Assembly (NCBI RefSeq): GCF_018446385.1
Contig: NC_055986.1
Span: forward strand, 26,336,302-26,400,301
Source of the DNA: Zingiber officinale
Lineage: Eukaryota; Streptophyta; Magnoliopsida; Zingiberales; Zingiberaceae
Length of the DNA stretch: 64,000 nucleotides
Direction of reading: 5' to 3'
This document shows positions 1 to 13,800 of this stretch, piece after piece. The notes under the pieces are model-generated. The model searched no databases. It was not told the origin of the DNA and was given only the letters and a program-made list of their open reading frames with translations. The position numbers and the translations under genes are program-made. The first letter of the stretch is position 1. Every line of letters begins with the position of its first letter.

Positions 1-386
1 ATAATAAAAAAAAATAATATGGGATTATGACTCACTATTCAATGCAGTTATAGATTCTAAATTTTTAATATTAATATATTGCCAAATGACAGGAATTTCT
101 TTTATCACTTGCTTTTAAAGACAGAAGCTAAAAATTCAATTGTAGTAAAAACAAATGATTAAGCAGGCGTATCTTATAGTCCTTCATCAAATTATATAAA
201 ATAACATAAATTATTGAATCAATTTATAACTGACTGTCAAATGATTGAAAATGAAAAGATTTTTTTTTATCAAAAATCTTTCCCGTTATAGTAAAGTTGT
301 CACCCAAAATTCAAGACTTCCTTGGTAGATGCTATAGACAACATCAATATAGAATGCCCAGGAATATTCAGACATGCATGAAATCA
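1..386. other. AT-rich spacer
   Basis: AT-rich non-coding DNA at the left edge. I see no gene or repeat in it apart from the left target duplication (368-386) of the SINE that follows. Confidence 0.5.
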
Positions 387-557
387 TGTGGTAAAAAGGT
401 GAAATCGCTCGCTCTTAGCGCTCCTACCGCACCCGATCCAAGGTCATCACGAGAGAGATAAATCATAGCATCCTGAGTGAGCATGTGGTAGGTGGGATGA
501 GTTGCACAGGGACCGGGGATTTACACCCCGACTACCCTGAATTTCGACCCCGTGATC
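387..557. mobile_element. SINE-like insertion with 19-bp target duplication
   Basis: A 171-bp GC-richer segment is flanked by a perfect 19-bp direct repeat (368-386 and 558-576, beginning TCAGACATGC). Long duplications of this kind are the footprint of LINE-type priming, so a short non-autonomous retroposon is the best reading. It lies about 1.2 kb beyond the coilin stop codon. Orientation and tRNA ancestry are not settled, because neither strand shows a clean A-box/B-box pair. Confidence 0.7.
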
Positions 558-781
558 TCAGACATGCATGAAATCAAGATCTATATAAAAAGAAAAATGA
601 TTTACAGTAGAAAAAATCTTTAAAAAAATTTCAAAGATAAACACATAAAATGATAGATCCATACAAATAATAATGATGGATCATTATCCTTGAACTTTTC
701 CCTTCTTATTATTATTTATATAAAAAAATCAATTACATTAGATGAATACGATGTATGCGACGTAGGGTGGACAACATATCT

Positions 782-783
<2 letters not shown>

Positions 784-850
<67 letters not shown>

Positions 851-868
851 ACTCACACACACACACAA
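784..868. repeat. (CA)n microsatellite
   Basis: About 30 uninterrupted CA units are followed by a tail interrupted by CACTCA. The His/Thr-rich and Cys/Val-rich reading frames across it are artefacts of the repeat. Confidence 0.97.
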
Positions 869-1813
869 CTAACATCAACACACATCCAAATAAAATAGTT
901 CGTCCATGATTGTTTGCGCCTACAGAAGGTAACAATGGCAGGTTGTGCTTATTCGCCATGATGTCTTGAGCATAAGCAACTTCAAGCTCCTGATATGATT
1001 GATTTCCCAACTCTAGGGCATGCTATTGTAGGAGTGTGTTAGGGATCTGGGACTGCAGAGGGAAGGAGCAAATGCTCTACTTGGCGTGCATGGTTGGCTC
1101 GGTTTGATTCATGAAACCGAAACACATGCTGCGATTACTTTTGAATCGGATCAAAACCAATAGCATTGCTTAAACAACAACGATTTAGTTTCCTACCATC
1201 TTTCCACCAAGTACGTGAGAATTTCACTACTGTTAAGAAGTTCCTTCAATACACTTCTTATAAACACCCACTATTTAGGACCCACTATTCACTTTGATCA
1301 AAATTCTTAGGTACACTCATGCCATCATTATTTAAAGGGTCTATGCGATAGAATTCATTCAATCTTAAGCAGTTTTACCAAAGATACAATTTGCAAGGTA
1401 ATTTGATAATATTCTACTAAACTCCGCAAACATATGTTATAGAATGACTCAGAAAATACAATGCACCTTTCATCTATTTTTCTCCCCTTCTAAAATAAAG
1501 GATTTATCCAAAGTAAAAAAAATTCCAACCAAGAAAATCTCCAGGGCAACCAACTTGTAATATGCAAATTCAGTTTCAGGTTTACGAATTCGAAAAGTAA
1601 ATGCTAGCAGAGCCCGGCATCCCTCTTGATACAGTAGGATGATGCTTGACTAAACCAAAAATCATTACATGATGAAATTCTCAGCCTGGAGTTTCTGTCG
1701 GTTGGAACATGTTCCAGACGCCAAAAGCTAGTTTCATGCTCAGCTACACCAATGATGGCATGTAACGATTTTGTAGAAGTAGCCTAACCATGAAATTTTG
1801 TAGATCAAAGGAT
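869..1813. other. Spacer downstream of coilin
   Basis: AT-rich sequence beyond the coilin stop codon. The 3' UTR of that gene must lie at its right end. No other gene, RNA or repeat was recognised. Confidence 0.5.
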
Positions 1814-4800
1814 TCACTTGGTATTGAAATCCTCAGCTGATGCATTCTCGCCAACAGGACCAGCATCATTCCCATTGTTCCTTAGCAATGCCAAAGTCGG
1901 ACCTAGTGCACTCCTTCTCAGGGCCCTGTATGACCATGGAGCAGTGCTCTCGTGGCTTTGTTTCTTTGGCATCGATGCAACCTCACTGTTCTGAAGTTGT
2001 GACTTTTTCTCATCCAGTGCCAGTTCGATTTGCTCCCAGCCTGTGCTCGGTCCTGCATCTATAAAATAAGAGGTGATGCATAGTCTTCTTCTTAAGTCCA
2101 ATAAAATGCCAACTCATGTTCCACTATCAATTTGGTAATACCTGAAAGAGGTGTGGCTGACTGTTTAGAATTAGTCTCCACAGCCCAGTTGTTTGATCTT
2201 CCTACATCTGACTTTTCATTCTGCAAGCTATCTGGGTACTGTTCCTTGAAGAGACGAACATCAAGAAGTGATGTATACTTGATCTACATTGATAACAACA
2301 ATCAGTTACTATTTTAACCGAGTATTTCAAATCTTATACTGTGATAATTGAACAGACTAGTTTGAGTATACAAACACAAACGGCTACCTCCAAAGAGCCA
2401 TCTTCATTGTATAATGCAGAGTCAGCCTGCAATGGAGATTCCTCTGCGTCTTTGTCCTTTTTGAGTATTGGATATTCTGGAACTAGTACCATTACAATGT
2501 TCTCGGAAATAGGATCATACGATGAAACTTTTCCGACCTGCAAGCAATGTCAACATTATATTTTATCCATCAATAGTAAAATGATTAGTCTTGCCCATTG
2601 TTTGAATTTTCATTTTGATCATTCTAGTAATTTCTGAATCTCAACATCAGTCGGCAGCTAGAGAGAAGTGTTACATGCTCCTGGGCTACAGTGTAGCAAT
2701 AGGGTGCCCATGTAGTCTCCCAAGTACCCATGATTTGATTCCCAACTACGACGCACTACAGGGCATTTTCCTCTAGGGAATAACAAACTTGGATGTTGGG
2801 CTATTGGGCCGCCCGTTACGAGCACTTCCGGATTTACCTTATAGCCGGTGGAAAACTAGGCCGGACCAGGCCGATCATTCCTCGGATGAGTCAGCCCAAA
2901 TGGGCTAGATATTTGGTGCTAGCTAGAGAGAAGTGTTACATATGTAAGCACTTAACAAGCTTTGACACATGTCAAGGTGTGTTGAGATAAATAAATAAAT
3001 AAATTTGAGTAAAGATATCTAGACTAATTTTTGTTAGTTGAGATAGTTGTTATTTTTCTAACTTGTTTCTCCATAATTTTATTTCAATTATCATAATTTT
3101 ATTTTTTAAAATAAACAAGTTAAGTGGAAGGAGATTGAAAAGCCAAAACTCATTTGAATTAATCTCAATATGTTCAAGGAGTAGACACATGTGGGATGTT
3201 GGTATGGGTGTGGGTGTGGGTGTGGGTGTGGTGTGCTACAATAAAATTTTAATTCAGCTAACCATCTCATCGTTATAGCCTTAAAATTGATTAAGTAGAA
3301 GGAAGATCAAAAGAGTAAAATTTATTACAATTCATCTAGGCATGCTTTGGTACATTCTGAAATGTGTCAAGTGTTCACATCATACAGGACAATAAAATAC
3401 AACTAATTATCACAGTTCTATTTTCAAAATTAAATAAATAATGTTGAAGGTAACTAAAGGAGTAAAATCCATTAGAATTCATCTCTAAAACATGTCAAGC
3501 ATTGGCATGGTATATTATTGGAATTGTGCCATTCTGACATAGGATAGAAATCCAAATTATGGAATGATACTTTACCAAGATTTTTCCCAATATTGTTTGT
3601 TAGTTTAGTGGCAGGAAGCCAAAAACTATTTCCTCATGTATGTGTCAATAATTGACTTGGGTATTTGATAAAAACTTACCCGAAAAGGAGAGATCTCAGG
3701 GCACCAAGACGAGGATAACTCAACCAATCGATATACAAGCATGTCACCTTCCTGAAAAAATAAAATATAAAACAGGCCATACCAAATTTATAAAAAGCGT
3801 TCAATCAGTACACAAATACATACATGCTAATTCTTCAGCAAGTAAATACAAAATTAAACCAATTTTAAAATTTTGCATGTCACTGAGCACCGGATTAACA
3901 TAGAATAACATCAACAGAAAGATCAGCCAGGAAAACATAAGTATTCAATTTTGTCTTCACACTGCTGCAAACATGAGGATAAGAGGAAGGCTCCACCGTA
4001 TGTTGTTCCTCATTGGAAATTAAAGGAAAATGACTCTTGAAGCCTTTACCTTTGGTAGACGAGTCAAAGGAAAAAGACTCTCAAAGTTTGTCTGGTCATT
4101 TGCATGTTGTTCCTTATCAGTGATTAAATTGTCACTGGAGGTTCTGCCGGTATATTGGTCATCATTCCAGCCTATTGTTTTCTCCCTTCCCCATTTCTGG
4201 CCCTTCTTTTTGCTAATTGTTCCATTCCATTTTAGAGTCTCCTTCAACGTTAGCAAATAGAAGCTAATTAATCATTAGTAAAAAAAATGGGTAACTCAAA
4301 AATGTAGTGGAAAAAATTAATTAATAATGCATTAGCACATTGCTTTCTTGGGAGCTTGTATGTAGAAACAGGTATGGTGCATTTGGTTCACCGAATCGAA
4401 TAGACAAACAATGGACTAGTCATGACTATGGAATGAAATAGACAAGGACTATAATAGGAGTAAATATTCCTTTAGTTTGTTCTATGAAAATGTAACAAAG
4501 GACTATAATAGGGCAAGGACTATAAGTATATGATAGAGAGATATTTATGCCATGAGTCCATGACAAATTTTAATTTTATCAACCGCCATAGATTTGTATG
4601 TAGCAAATGTTAAAACCTCCTCCATTGAGCACACATGAATAATATTAGACTTCAAATAGTTACAACATCCAGAAGCAGGAGAAAGTTGCCATCTGCTTAC
4701 AGGACTTACGGGTAGTGGATACCTCTACTAAATTTTCCTTTCTTGGTAAACTACTCTAAAGAAGTTTACTTTTCCTTCGCTTAGTTTTTTTTTTAAATTT

Positions 4801-7800
4801 CTCACAAAAGTTGCACATTAAAATTCTCCAACAAGAACGTGATATCATACTACCACATACCAGTGATTTAGCAAAAGGGTGTTTGATGTGCTGATGTATA
4901 ACTGGAAAAAGAAATTGTTTAGGGATGCAAAATAAAGACTCCACGGCTAAAATACATGATCCAAATTCATTGAAATGGGATAGGGATTCCAAGAGTATAT
5001 CAACAACTTTGAATACATGTAAAAAAACACCCTTGTTTTTTTAACCTTTTTAAAAAGGAAATATAAGCAATGTCCCACTTGGCCAACTTCATTAGCAATA
5101 ATCATTAAACTCAAACAAAGAGGTTCTATAACAACATATGAGTGGAGGCACATGATACTAACTAAAGCTTGTAGCACAATGAGTATGAACAAAACCATAC
5201 CCCTGGTCCATTTGAATGTGTGTTCTTATGTTCTTGATCATCTGTAAAATAAATCTCAAGTTAAGCAGAATATAAATATAAAGAAACCAATCTCAACTCA
5301 AGTGCAAACATAGAGCATATATAGTTTAAGGCTTGAAGCATGTCTATATACATGATAGCTAACCATAGGAATTAGGAACTAGCACAAATAATTCCGATTT
5401 CATGTAATCTAGCATAAAGCAAACTGATGGAATAGGATTCTGCCAAACCAGAAATCAGAGCCTTGTACAAAGAGTATTGACTTGCTCGTGTGTGACATGA
5501 ACAATTGCAAATAGGTTCACATCATCTGTGTATGGCATATTTTATGTGTACAGATTAGATGTTTAATGACAAACTGTAGTAGTGTGTCTTCACTCCTTAT
5601 TAAAAGAACACGCATGCAAATTCCAATGTTTGTCGTATGCTTCCTATTAACACTTAAAAGTGTAATTTTCACGTATGAGAAATTTCTACAAAAAAGTTAG
5701 AAATGCAAGAGTGGAATTCCTTAGTTCAGAAAGTGTGGACACTCAGATGTTATACCTTAGTTAGTGAACAGGGCATATCTAGCTTGCAAACAGATTGTCC
5801 TCAGTTGAGTAAAACCAAACCACATAACAAAATAGCAATTTATTCTTGTCAGTGTTAATGGACATCCCATCAATTGCAGACAGATAAATATGTAGGATGA
5901 GAAAATGAATAAGTGCATCTCAAAATGAACAAGAAACATGATAACAGCACTTAGAAAGGTCCTGAAAAAACTTGGAACGCATACAAGATATTTAAAATTG
6001 TATCGTCTATAGAAAATCTTGTTCAAAGCTGTCGTATCAACCCCCTGCAGGAACGAGACAGTGTTGTGTTGTGTCAATGCCTCATGCTAGAGGCACTAAG
6101 GAGGAGGAGAAGAAGAAGATTAGGAAGAGGAGGGGAAGAGGGGGGTGAGGGAAGAAAATGACTTACCTATGAAAGTCCTAGATAATCACTCATTCACTAT
6201 TAGAGAAATAAAATTAGAGTCATTTTATCATTCCACAAATGGCGTTGATGTCATTAAGTGGCATATGTGACTGGTGCTTCCACAAGTGATGGTGCCACAA
6301 TGAAGTCCATAAGTGATGCCTCTACAAACTATATGCCAGCCAGTGACAGTGTCATTGTTTCGTCATTTGTGGCATTGTTTTGTTACTCTCCCTAGCAACC
6401 TAATCGTTGTTCAGTCATTCTGTGTTGTTTCGGTAGTCACACACACAAGCCAAAAAGAAGCATAGCCATTACTGAGGGAAAAGATGTTTCGTGGTCTCGG
6501 AGTTATCATTTGTCATTCGTTGGATTAAATGGTAAATTTTGCAAGTGTCAATCAGAACAAAACCAAATTTTAAACCATGGTCTATGGATAAATAAAAGCT
6601 CATTTGATAAACAAGAGGCAAAAATGCCCGAGGCGTAGAGTAATCAAAATGCTTGCTTAGTTACCGGTTTCAACAAACCATATGGAAAAGAATTACAAAA
6701 AGGAATTTAACACTTGTAGACAGCTACAATCAGCCAACCTTTACTAGAACTGACAAAATAACAGAACATAAAACTTTGCAGAAAGCATATTTCTCCAGAC
6801 AAAAATAACAGAACAAAACAACAGTGACAACCCTAAAAGTGAAGGAAAATGTCAGGGATTAAAATATCAAAGATACCTAGGGATTCAAACCGAATATGAC
6901 CAGGTCTAACAATTACAGGAATGATTTCTTCCTCTCTGTCAGCAGTCTCATCTACTGCTTCATAGTCAGATGATGTATTTTGTTCATCATTTGTTAGTAT
7001 TTGAACTTGCACTTCCTTCAGATCCACAGTAGAGTAATTAAGAAGATATGGTTGCACAATTAGGTAACAGTAAATAAGATCAACCAAACTTCACTTAAAC
7101 AAGAAAACAGTATCCTTCTAATTAAACAATACCTCTACTTTCTGCTCGGCCTGTCTGCGCCATTGTCTTTTAGCTTTTTTACGACGAGCACTCCTACTGG
7201 GAAGCTAATCATAAACAATAATTAAAACAAATTCAAGGATCTCATAAAGCATCAACTGTCAAAAGAAGATTCCTGATCCAAAGATAGTACTATCAGAAAT
7301 GACAAGGATTAAGAAAAAAATCTATGAAGTATAAAAAATTGTTTATTTTTATTGACAGTGGAAAATAATAACAATAAGATCAACCTTCCCTTGATAACCT
7401 AACTAAAGAAGCTAACATGCTTCAAAGATATAACACTAAAAAAGAAATTGCAAAAAATGTATAGAACCAAAATACACATACAATTTTATTCATCTTAGAG
7501 ATCCCTAATCTGAATAAATAAAAAAAAGTAAATTATTTGTCATTTACTCGGTTTCCACCCTGATTAGAAGGTAAAACATCAGAACATCACCAGATAACCT
7601 AGAGAAACAAAATCAATGATGTGGAGGTTATTTTACCAAGAGTTTAGCACAAGGTAGAAATCCAAAGGTACAGTTAGAATAGGCAATTATGGCTTAAGAA
7701 CAGTTTAAAAATTAAGAGGATGAACACACATTCCCAACAACCTATCCAAATCATAGGGAGTTAATGCCTCAGAATTAAGTTCAATTATTAACAGCGGAAT

Positions 7801-10800
7801 TGAATATGTTTCCGTGCAAGGACCATCCTATTTATGCAATTATCATGTATCCTAACCACATCTAGTACAATAGCAGCAAGTATCCTACTTATTCAGGTCA
7901 CATATAAAAGGGCTTTCCTACAGCCCCAAATAACTTAACCGCATGAAAGTGCAATATTTTTAACCAGAATGCTCAATGGTATCTAAAACCTTTACCCCAG
8001 ACTAACCCCAAATCCTCATATCAGGGAGAAGCAAGAGGTTAGAACGAACAGAAGGGATCACCTCCTGTTTCCTTCTGTACACAATCATGCCATGCCTTTT
8101 TTTCAATCTGTGTTTCTTTGTTCAGTTGCACTAACATGCAAAATCCCAACAGAAACATGCATGCAAATCAAAATAATTAAAAGTTTATAGATGTGTTCTT
8201 TGGTTACATAAAACAAACTCCAGATTATACAAAAACGAAAAATTACAAGAACAATTATCTCAATCAAAATAAACATATGTGAAAGAGGCCCTAACCTTTT
8301 TTGTGTCACCAGTATGAAGTTCAGGTGGGATTTTGTGAGAGTTGTCAACATGCTCAGACCTAATACACAATGTTAATACTAATGCATTTCCTGACGCTTA
8401 AACAAGATAGAAGATGCTAGATATAGTAGAAAATTACCCTTTACAAGCTTAAATGTGAAATTTACTGTTAGTGAATTGCCGTATCAAAAGGGAAAGAGTT
8501 TACACTTTTTGTTGCCTCAAGATCTCACAATAGAAATAACCATATGGGATTGGCCACTCTTTAGCACAGTAATAAAGAATAAATTGATCTTCTACAAAGG
8601 CTTTTGTTATGTATAATAATACACCTAAACACAAGAATACAAATACGAATCTGATACAAACCTCAACAGAATAATCATTAAATACATACATCATGTAAAC
8701 CCAAATGCCATATATCCACGTGACACTGAACATCGCTAAACTAGATAACGGGCATAAAATAACCTCGATGTACCGCTAAAGAGGGTGACACTGGAAGCAG
8801 GACCAAGCATAAGGAAGCTGCATAAGAGCTTTAGCCAACAAGTTAAGGCTTGACGTATGGATAGAAAGTGCATAACGAAGTATATCGCTCAGTAGGCCCA
8901 GCTGACATTGCACTACGCTGTAAACCCTATAAATGTCAACCCCTGTGGACTGTGAATTATTAATTGAGAAAGTCTTTAATGATATATGATACGGTGTGTT
9001 ACGAGTGGTCTCAAAGGTAATGTGGGATCGATGGTCAAGATGATATAACAGTCAAAGTCAAGGTAAGGTGGCAGTTAAGGTAAAGTGGTAGTCAGAATCA
9101 GAGTGTATGTATATAGCTGAATGAGTCACTCTCACAGGGGCTCAGCTCTCCAAGACAGCTCTCAGCATGTAGCCGATCGGCCCAAGCGCCAGTCGGACTT
9201 ACAAGACTCAGTTCCTCGCTTCTGCTAAGGTACTTAGCGTATAGATGGTCGACCCAAGAGCTAATCAGACTTATGAGACTTAGCTTCCCATTATTCAAGC
9301 ACAAGTCTCTCAACATACAGTCGTCGACCCCAACACCGATCGGACTAAGGGATTTAGCTCCCCACTTCTCAGAAGCAAGTCTTGCAGAATACAGTCGGTC
9401 GACCCAAACACCAATCAGACTTGCGAGGTTCAATTCCCCACTTCTCATGTGCGAGTCTTCAATCATACAACCGGTTGGATACAAGCTCATGTGCATGCAT
9501 CCTATCATATAGCCGATCGACTACAAGGCCGATCGGATTGCCTCATACAATATTATCAGGGAATTACAACAACCTGTCACAAAATAATAATTACTCATTA
9601 GGGAATATTCCACTGTCATAACATATACATGCAATGGAACCTTCCTCTGAGAGTGGTCGTACAACTTCCCTCATTTGACGTTACTCGACATATTCTAATA
9701 TCAAACATTCTCAGCTGCCTCATTAATGCGGAGATTATGAATGACGATTCATATACATGTAACATAAGCTTCCACTGAGGATGATAGTACATATTATGAC
9801 ACTAGACATTTTCTAACACCTCATTATTATGGAGGTTATGAGACTCAGTATAAAAAGGAATCCTCTTCGTTGGCCGAGTAACTAGAACTTTTACATTACA
9901 CGCACTCACGCATCTACTGTTCATCTTCCTCTCCACTTTTCGTCCATCTAGTATTCTAACTTGACCGTCAAAGTGCCTGCGCGAGGGACCCCCTCCTGGA
10001 TCTCGCTCTAACACTTCCCTTTACTCTCTCTTTGGTGTGCACAGAGAGGTTTGACTAGAGCTATCTTCGAGCTCAGAGTCTTCTCCAAGTCAATGTCAGA
10101 GCCACCTGCCCGCCATCTCCCCCAATTTCAGACAGGATCAAATATAAAACCTCTTACTAAATTATTATTATTATTATTATCCCACAGAAGTTGCTACTTG
10201 CTATCTAAGGATGGAAAATATATTTGTTAATGTTACATCATATTGGAATGATAGTGTTTAAGATATTTATATATCTAAAGTTACTACATGTGATAAATTA
10301 TAAATTCAAATATAGTTCTAAAGTATTTTAATTAAATTGTAAGATCTTACAATTCTATGCTCCAATCCTACTAGACCTATAAACCTCTTTTCATTACTAA
10401 GTAGGATCCCAATCCTTACTACCTTGCATATATGCACACCTTTCCTGCAGAGTGAGTGTTAGAGAAGAGACATCTACTCCTATAGCCCAACATGGGTAGT
10501 TCAGGACATCTTAGGCATACTAAGATAGTAGGAGAGTCCCTGTCAAAATGGGAACACGTGTTGGTAGGGACTCGCCATTCTGCTCTTTGACTCATAATTA
10601 TGCTTGCAGAAATTTTACATAAGAAATGCTAATATTAGAAGATCTCTTAAACAAATAAATTGGATTAAATAAATTAATGAAAACACATTCGAATTATGTA
10701 AAAATTATATAAGACGCGCCAATTATGTACCTCTCTTGTGTGGCAATAGAACAATCATTCTGATCATCATTTTGTGAGGTGGTCTTATCAAAAATTTCAT

Positions 10801-13800
10801 TTCCATTGGACAGGTTGAGTGCCTCATCTAAGGCCAGGCTTTTCTGCTGCTCAGCATGAAGGTTTTCTTCTTGATCGGCAGTTATAATAGTCTTCTTTGA
10901 GTTGTATAGTTTTAATTTCTTCTTTCTACATAAAGAAAAGTGGGAAAGTAAAGCTCCAAAGCCATAAAATAATATGTAATCGAAGATCTCAAATCTACCA
11001 GTAAAAACAGTATACAACATCTTAAGCTTTCACTGCAAAAAAAGAAAAGGATGATAAGGACATAAAATATATATATATATATATATAAAGTTTGAGGAAA
11101 GAAGATCAATTATGTACCTCTTTCCTTTAGTAGTAGACCAATCCTTATAATCATCACTATGTGAGGTAATTAACTTGCTGAATTTTTCCTCCCCACTGGA
11201 CGTGATACATGCTTCCTCTAAGGTCAGGGATTTATGCTGCTCAGGGTGTATGTTTTCTTTCAGGTTAGCAGTAGTATTAGTCTGCTTCAACCTGTGAAGC
11301 TTAGATTTCTTCTTCCTATATCAGCAAAAATAGACAAATTAAACTCCAAAATTAACAAACAGTTCCAGGAATTATTATGTATATAAGGGTTGTCAAAGCC
11401 CTTATGCCATTAGCCAAAATGGAAAATTAAACACATAGCGGGCCAATAATATACAAATATTAGAGGTTGTTAGGTGAATCAAGTATCAAATCATCACCAA
11501 GAAGAGCTATATTGAACCAAAATGTTATGGGTCTTATCAAAAATCAAATAATACTTTATTCACTGGGCCTCCAAAGTAGATCAAAATAAAGCATAGCATT
11601 AGATTGTGTTTACTTGTATGGAAAGATAAGAGGAGTGTTGAAGAAGGAAAGTGATACAACATGTGTAATTTGTAATTCTTTCCTTCTCTCTCACCCCCTT
11701 CTCCCTCATAACTTTCCATACAAGTAAACCCAACCTTAGTTGTCATAGGATAGTGACCTGAATCACTAGTTACTGAGCTAAGCTGTAAATTCATGATTCA
11801 TGTTATTCAAATTTGAAAACTAAATCTCAACAAGTCATGTAGTGTATGAATCAGCACCTGGACAGGCATCATGATGCATATTTGTGACTCATGATTAGTT
11901 CAATAACTGACAGTAATATATAACTAGGCACATGGCAACTACACATTTTTCATTGGTACAAGTTATTAGCATCATCACAAAAGTATCCTACAAATAACAT
12001 GTGTCCTTAAATGAGAATTTAGAGGCTGAATTTGAGTGAAGGACAGACAGTGCTACATTATTGCTTGATTGTCCCTTTGATAGGATTATATCTTTGAATA
12101 CTGAAGGTCAATAAGACAATTAGGACAAGTAGAGAAAATATATTGGAAAATATGCAATAGTCACCAATAAACAATTGTATATGACAACATTATATATTAC
12201 CATTTAGCATTACAAGGGAATTTGAAAAAAAAAATAAAAAAAGGAATCTAGAACCAATAAGTATTTATGGAGGTGCAATGAATAGCATTTAGATAAGGAA
12301 ATGTATCAAGAAACAACATATTAGTAGTTCACTTCATGATTTAAAATTTCGATCCGTGCCGAGATTTCGGTCTCAAACCGGAACGATACGATTTCGGTAT
12401 TGTATCGTACCGTGCTGATACAGTTTCGGTATTTTTTTTATTTATATATAATAATTATTAGATAAATATGTTTATCGTGTATAATTTAAAAATAAGTTGT
12501 ATATTGATTTTATATAAGTTGTTTGAACAATTTAATATGGTTATAAAAAATAATTAAATATAATTTTCTATAAAGATGTATTAATTACTCGAATTAAAAT
12601 TGATACATCATAATTATATAAATTAATTATTTATTCATTTAATTAATTATTAGTTTAAATCTTATATATTTAAAATAGAAAAAATCAAAATATCAATTAA
12701 ACAACAAGAAAATATTAAATAATAATAAAAAATTATGAGAATATAAATATAATTTATTAGAATTTTTTTAGAATTTTTAAATAAATTTTAAAAAATAATT
12801 TTTTATAATAGGGATAATTTAATTGGGGTTTATAAAAGCATATTCAAAATATCACTCTAGTTGGGAATGATTTAATTAATTAAGTCTTTTTTTTTCTTTT
12901 TCAACAGTGATCTCGCGAGTCCCGCGAGCACTGCTCGCACGACACTTCCGCCAACGACGGAGGCGTCACGCGACGCTTCCATCGCCTGTGTTGCGGGGCG
13001 CCGAAGCGTCGCGGGACGCTTCTAGCGGCGCGCCAGAAATGTCACGCGACGCCTCCGTCACCACCGGAAGCGTCCTGCCACTTCTGGCGGCACGGAGGCA
13101 TCGATCACGGGCGGATGACGAAGGCGAAATTTGTCCACCTGCTGTGCCGGTTTCGCTTCCTCATCGGAACGGTAAATTCCGGCAATTTTAGGCGGCACGA
13201 CTTGGCACTTCAAACCCTAGTTCACTTCACTTATTGGACAACATGATTAGATTGACTTTTAACTACCTTTAGTCCTATCACTTAACTATAATGTGCTCCT
13301 CTTCGGAGACATTGCCATAAGAATATTTGATAGGGCATTGGATCCCATATAATGTTCTTGCAAAGTCAAGCATAAATGCATCAAATAATATTATTATAAA
13401 ATTGCTCATCCTGTTTAAATGCATCAAATCATATTATTATAAAATTGCTTGTCTTGTTTATTCATATTCATAGAAATAAGAAAAAACATTTAGAGAAATC
13501 AATAGAAATACACGACATTGTGCAAATAAAGGGAAAAAGATCAGTAAAAATACAGCCATTAAGGTATTGTTATAAGAGTTTCTGAGAAATATGTTAATGC
13601 ATACGTCAATGTGTCAACAAAAAGAGAAAAGACAGTATCGGTTACTTTAAGCCATAAGGATGTAGCTATAAGAAGTTTTATAAGCTATATAAAGTATTAA
13701 AAGTAAATTTCAACAAAGTGAAAATCACTCAAGTTATAGATGAAGATTGATACTTTGAGTTCTGTAGTTCATCCGATTGCTTCCTTTTTCTTTTCAAATT

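Noticed and set aside
784-868. Tandem DNA considered as a CRISPR-like array, likewise the LTR hairpin arrays
   Set aside because: Plant nuclear context, no unique spacers between repeats and no cas genes; units are contiguous and transposon-borne.
690-1010. Open frames across the CA repeat (poly-His/Thr and Cys/Val)
   Set aside because: Produced by the microsatellite; no conserved sequence.
6040-6077. Possible coilin exon (GVDTTALNKI)
   Set aside because: A good acceptor but no usable donor, and the exon at 5,241-5,201 joins flanking exons in the correct phase without it.
9098-9508. 136-aa minus-strand frame in coilin intron 5
   Set aside because: It reads the ~90-bp tandem units of a solo LTR; repetitive, no domain.
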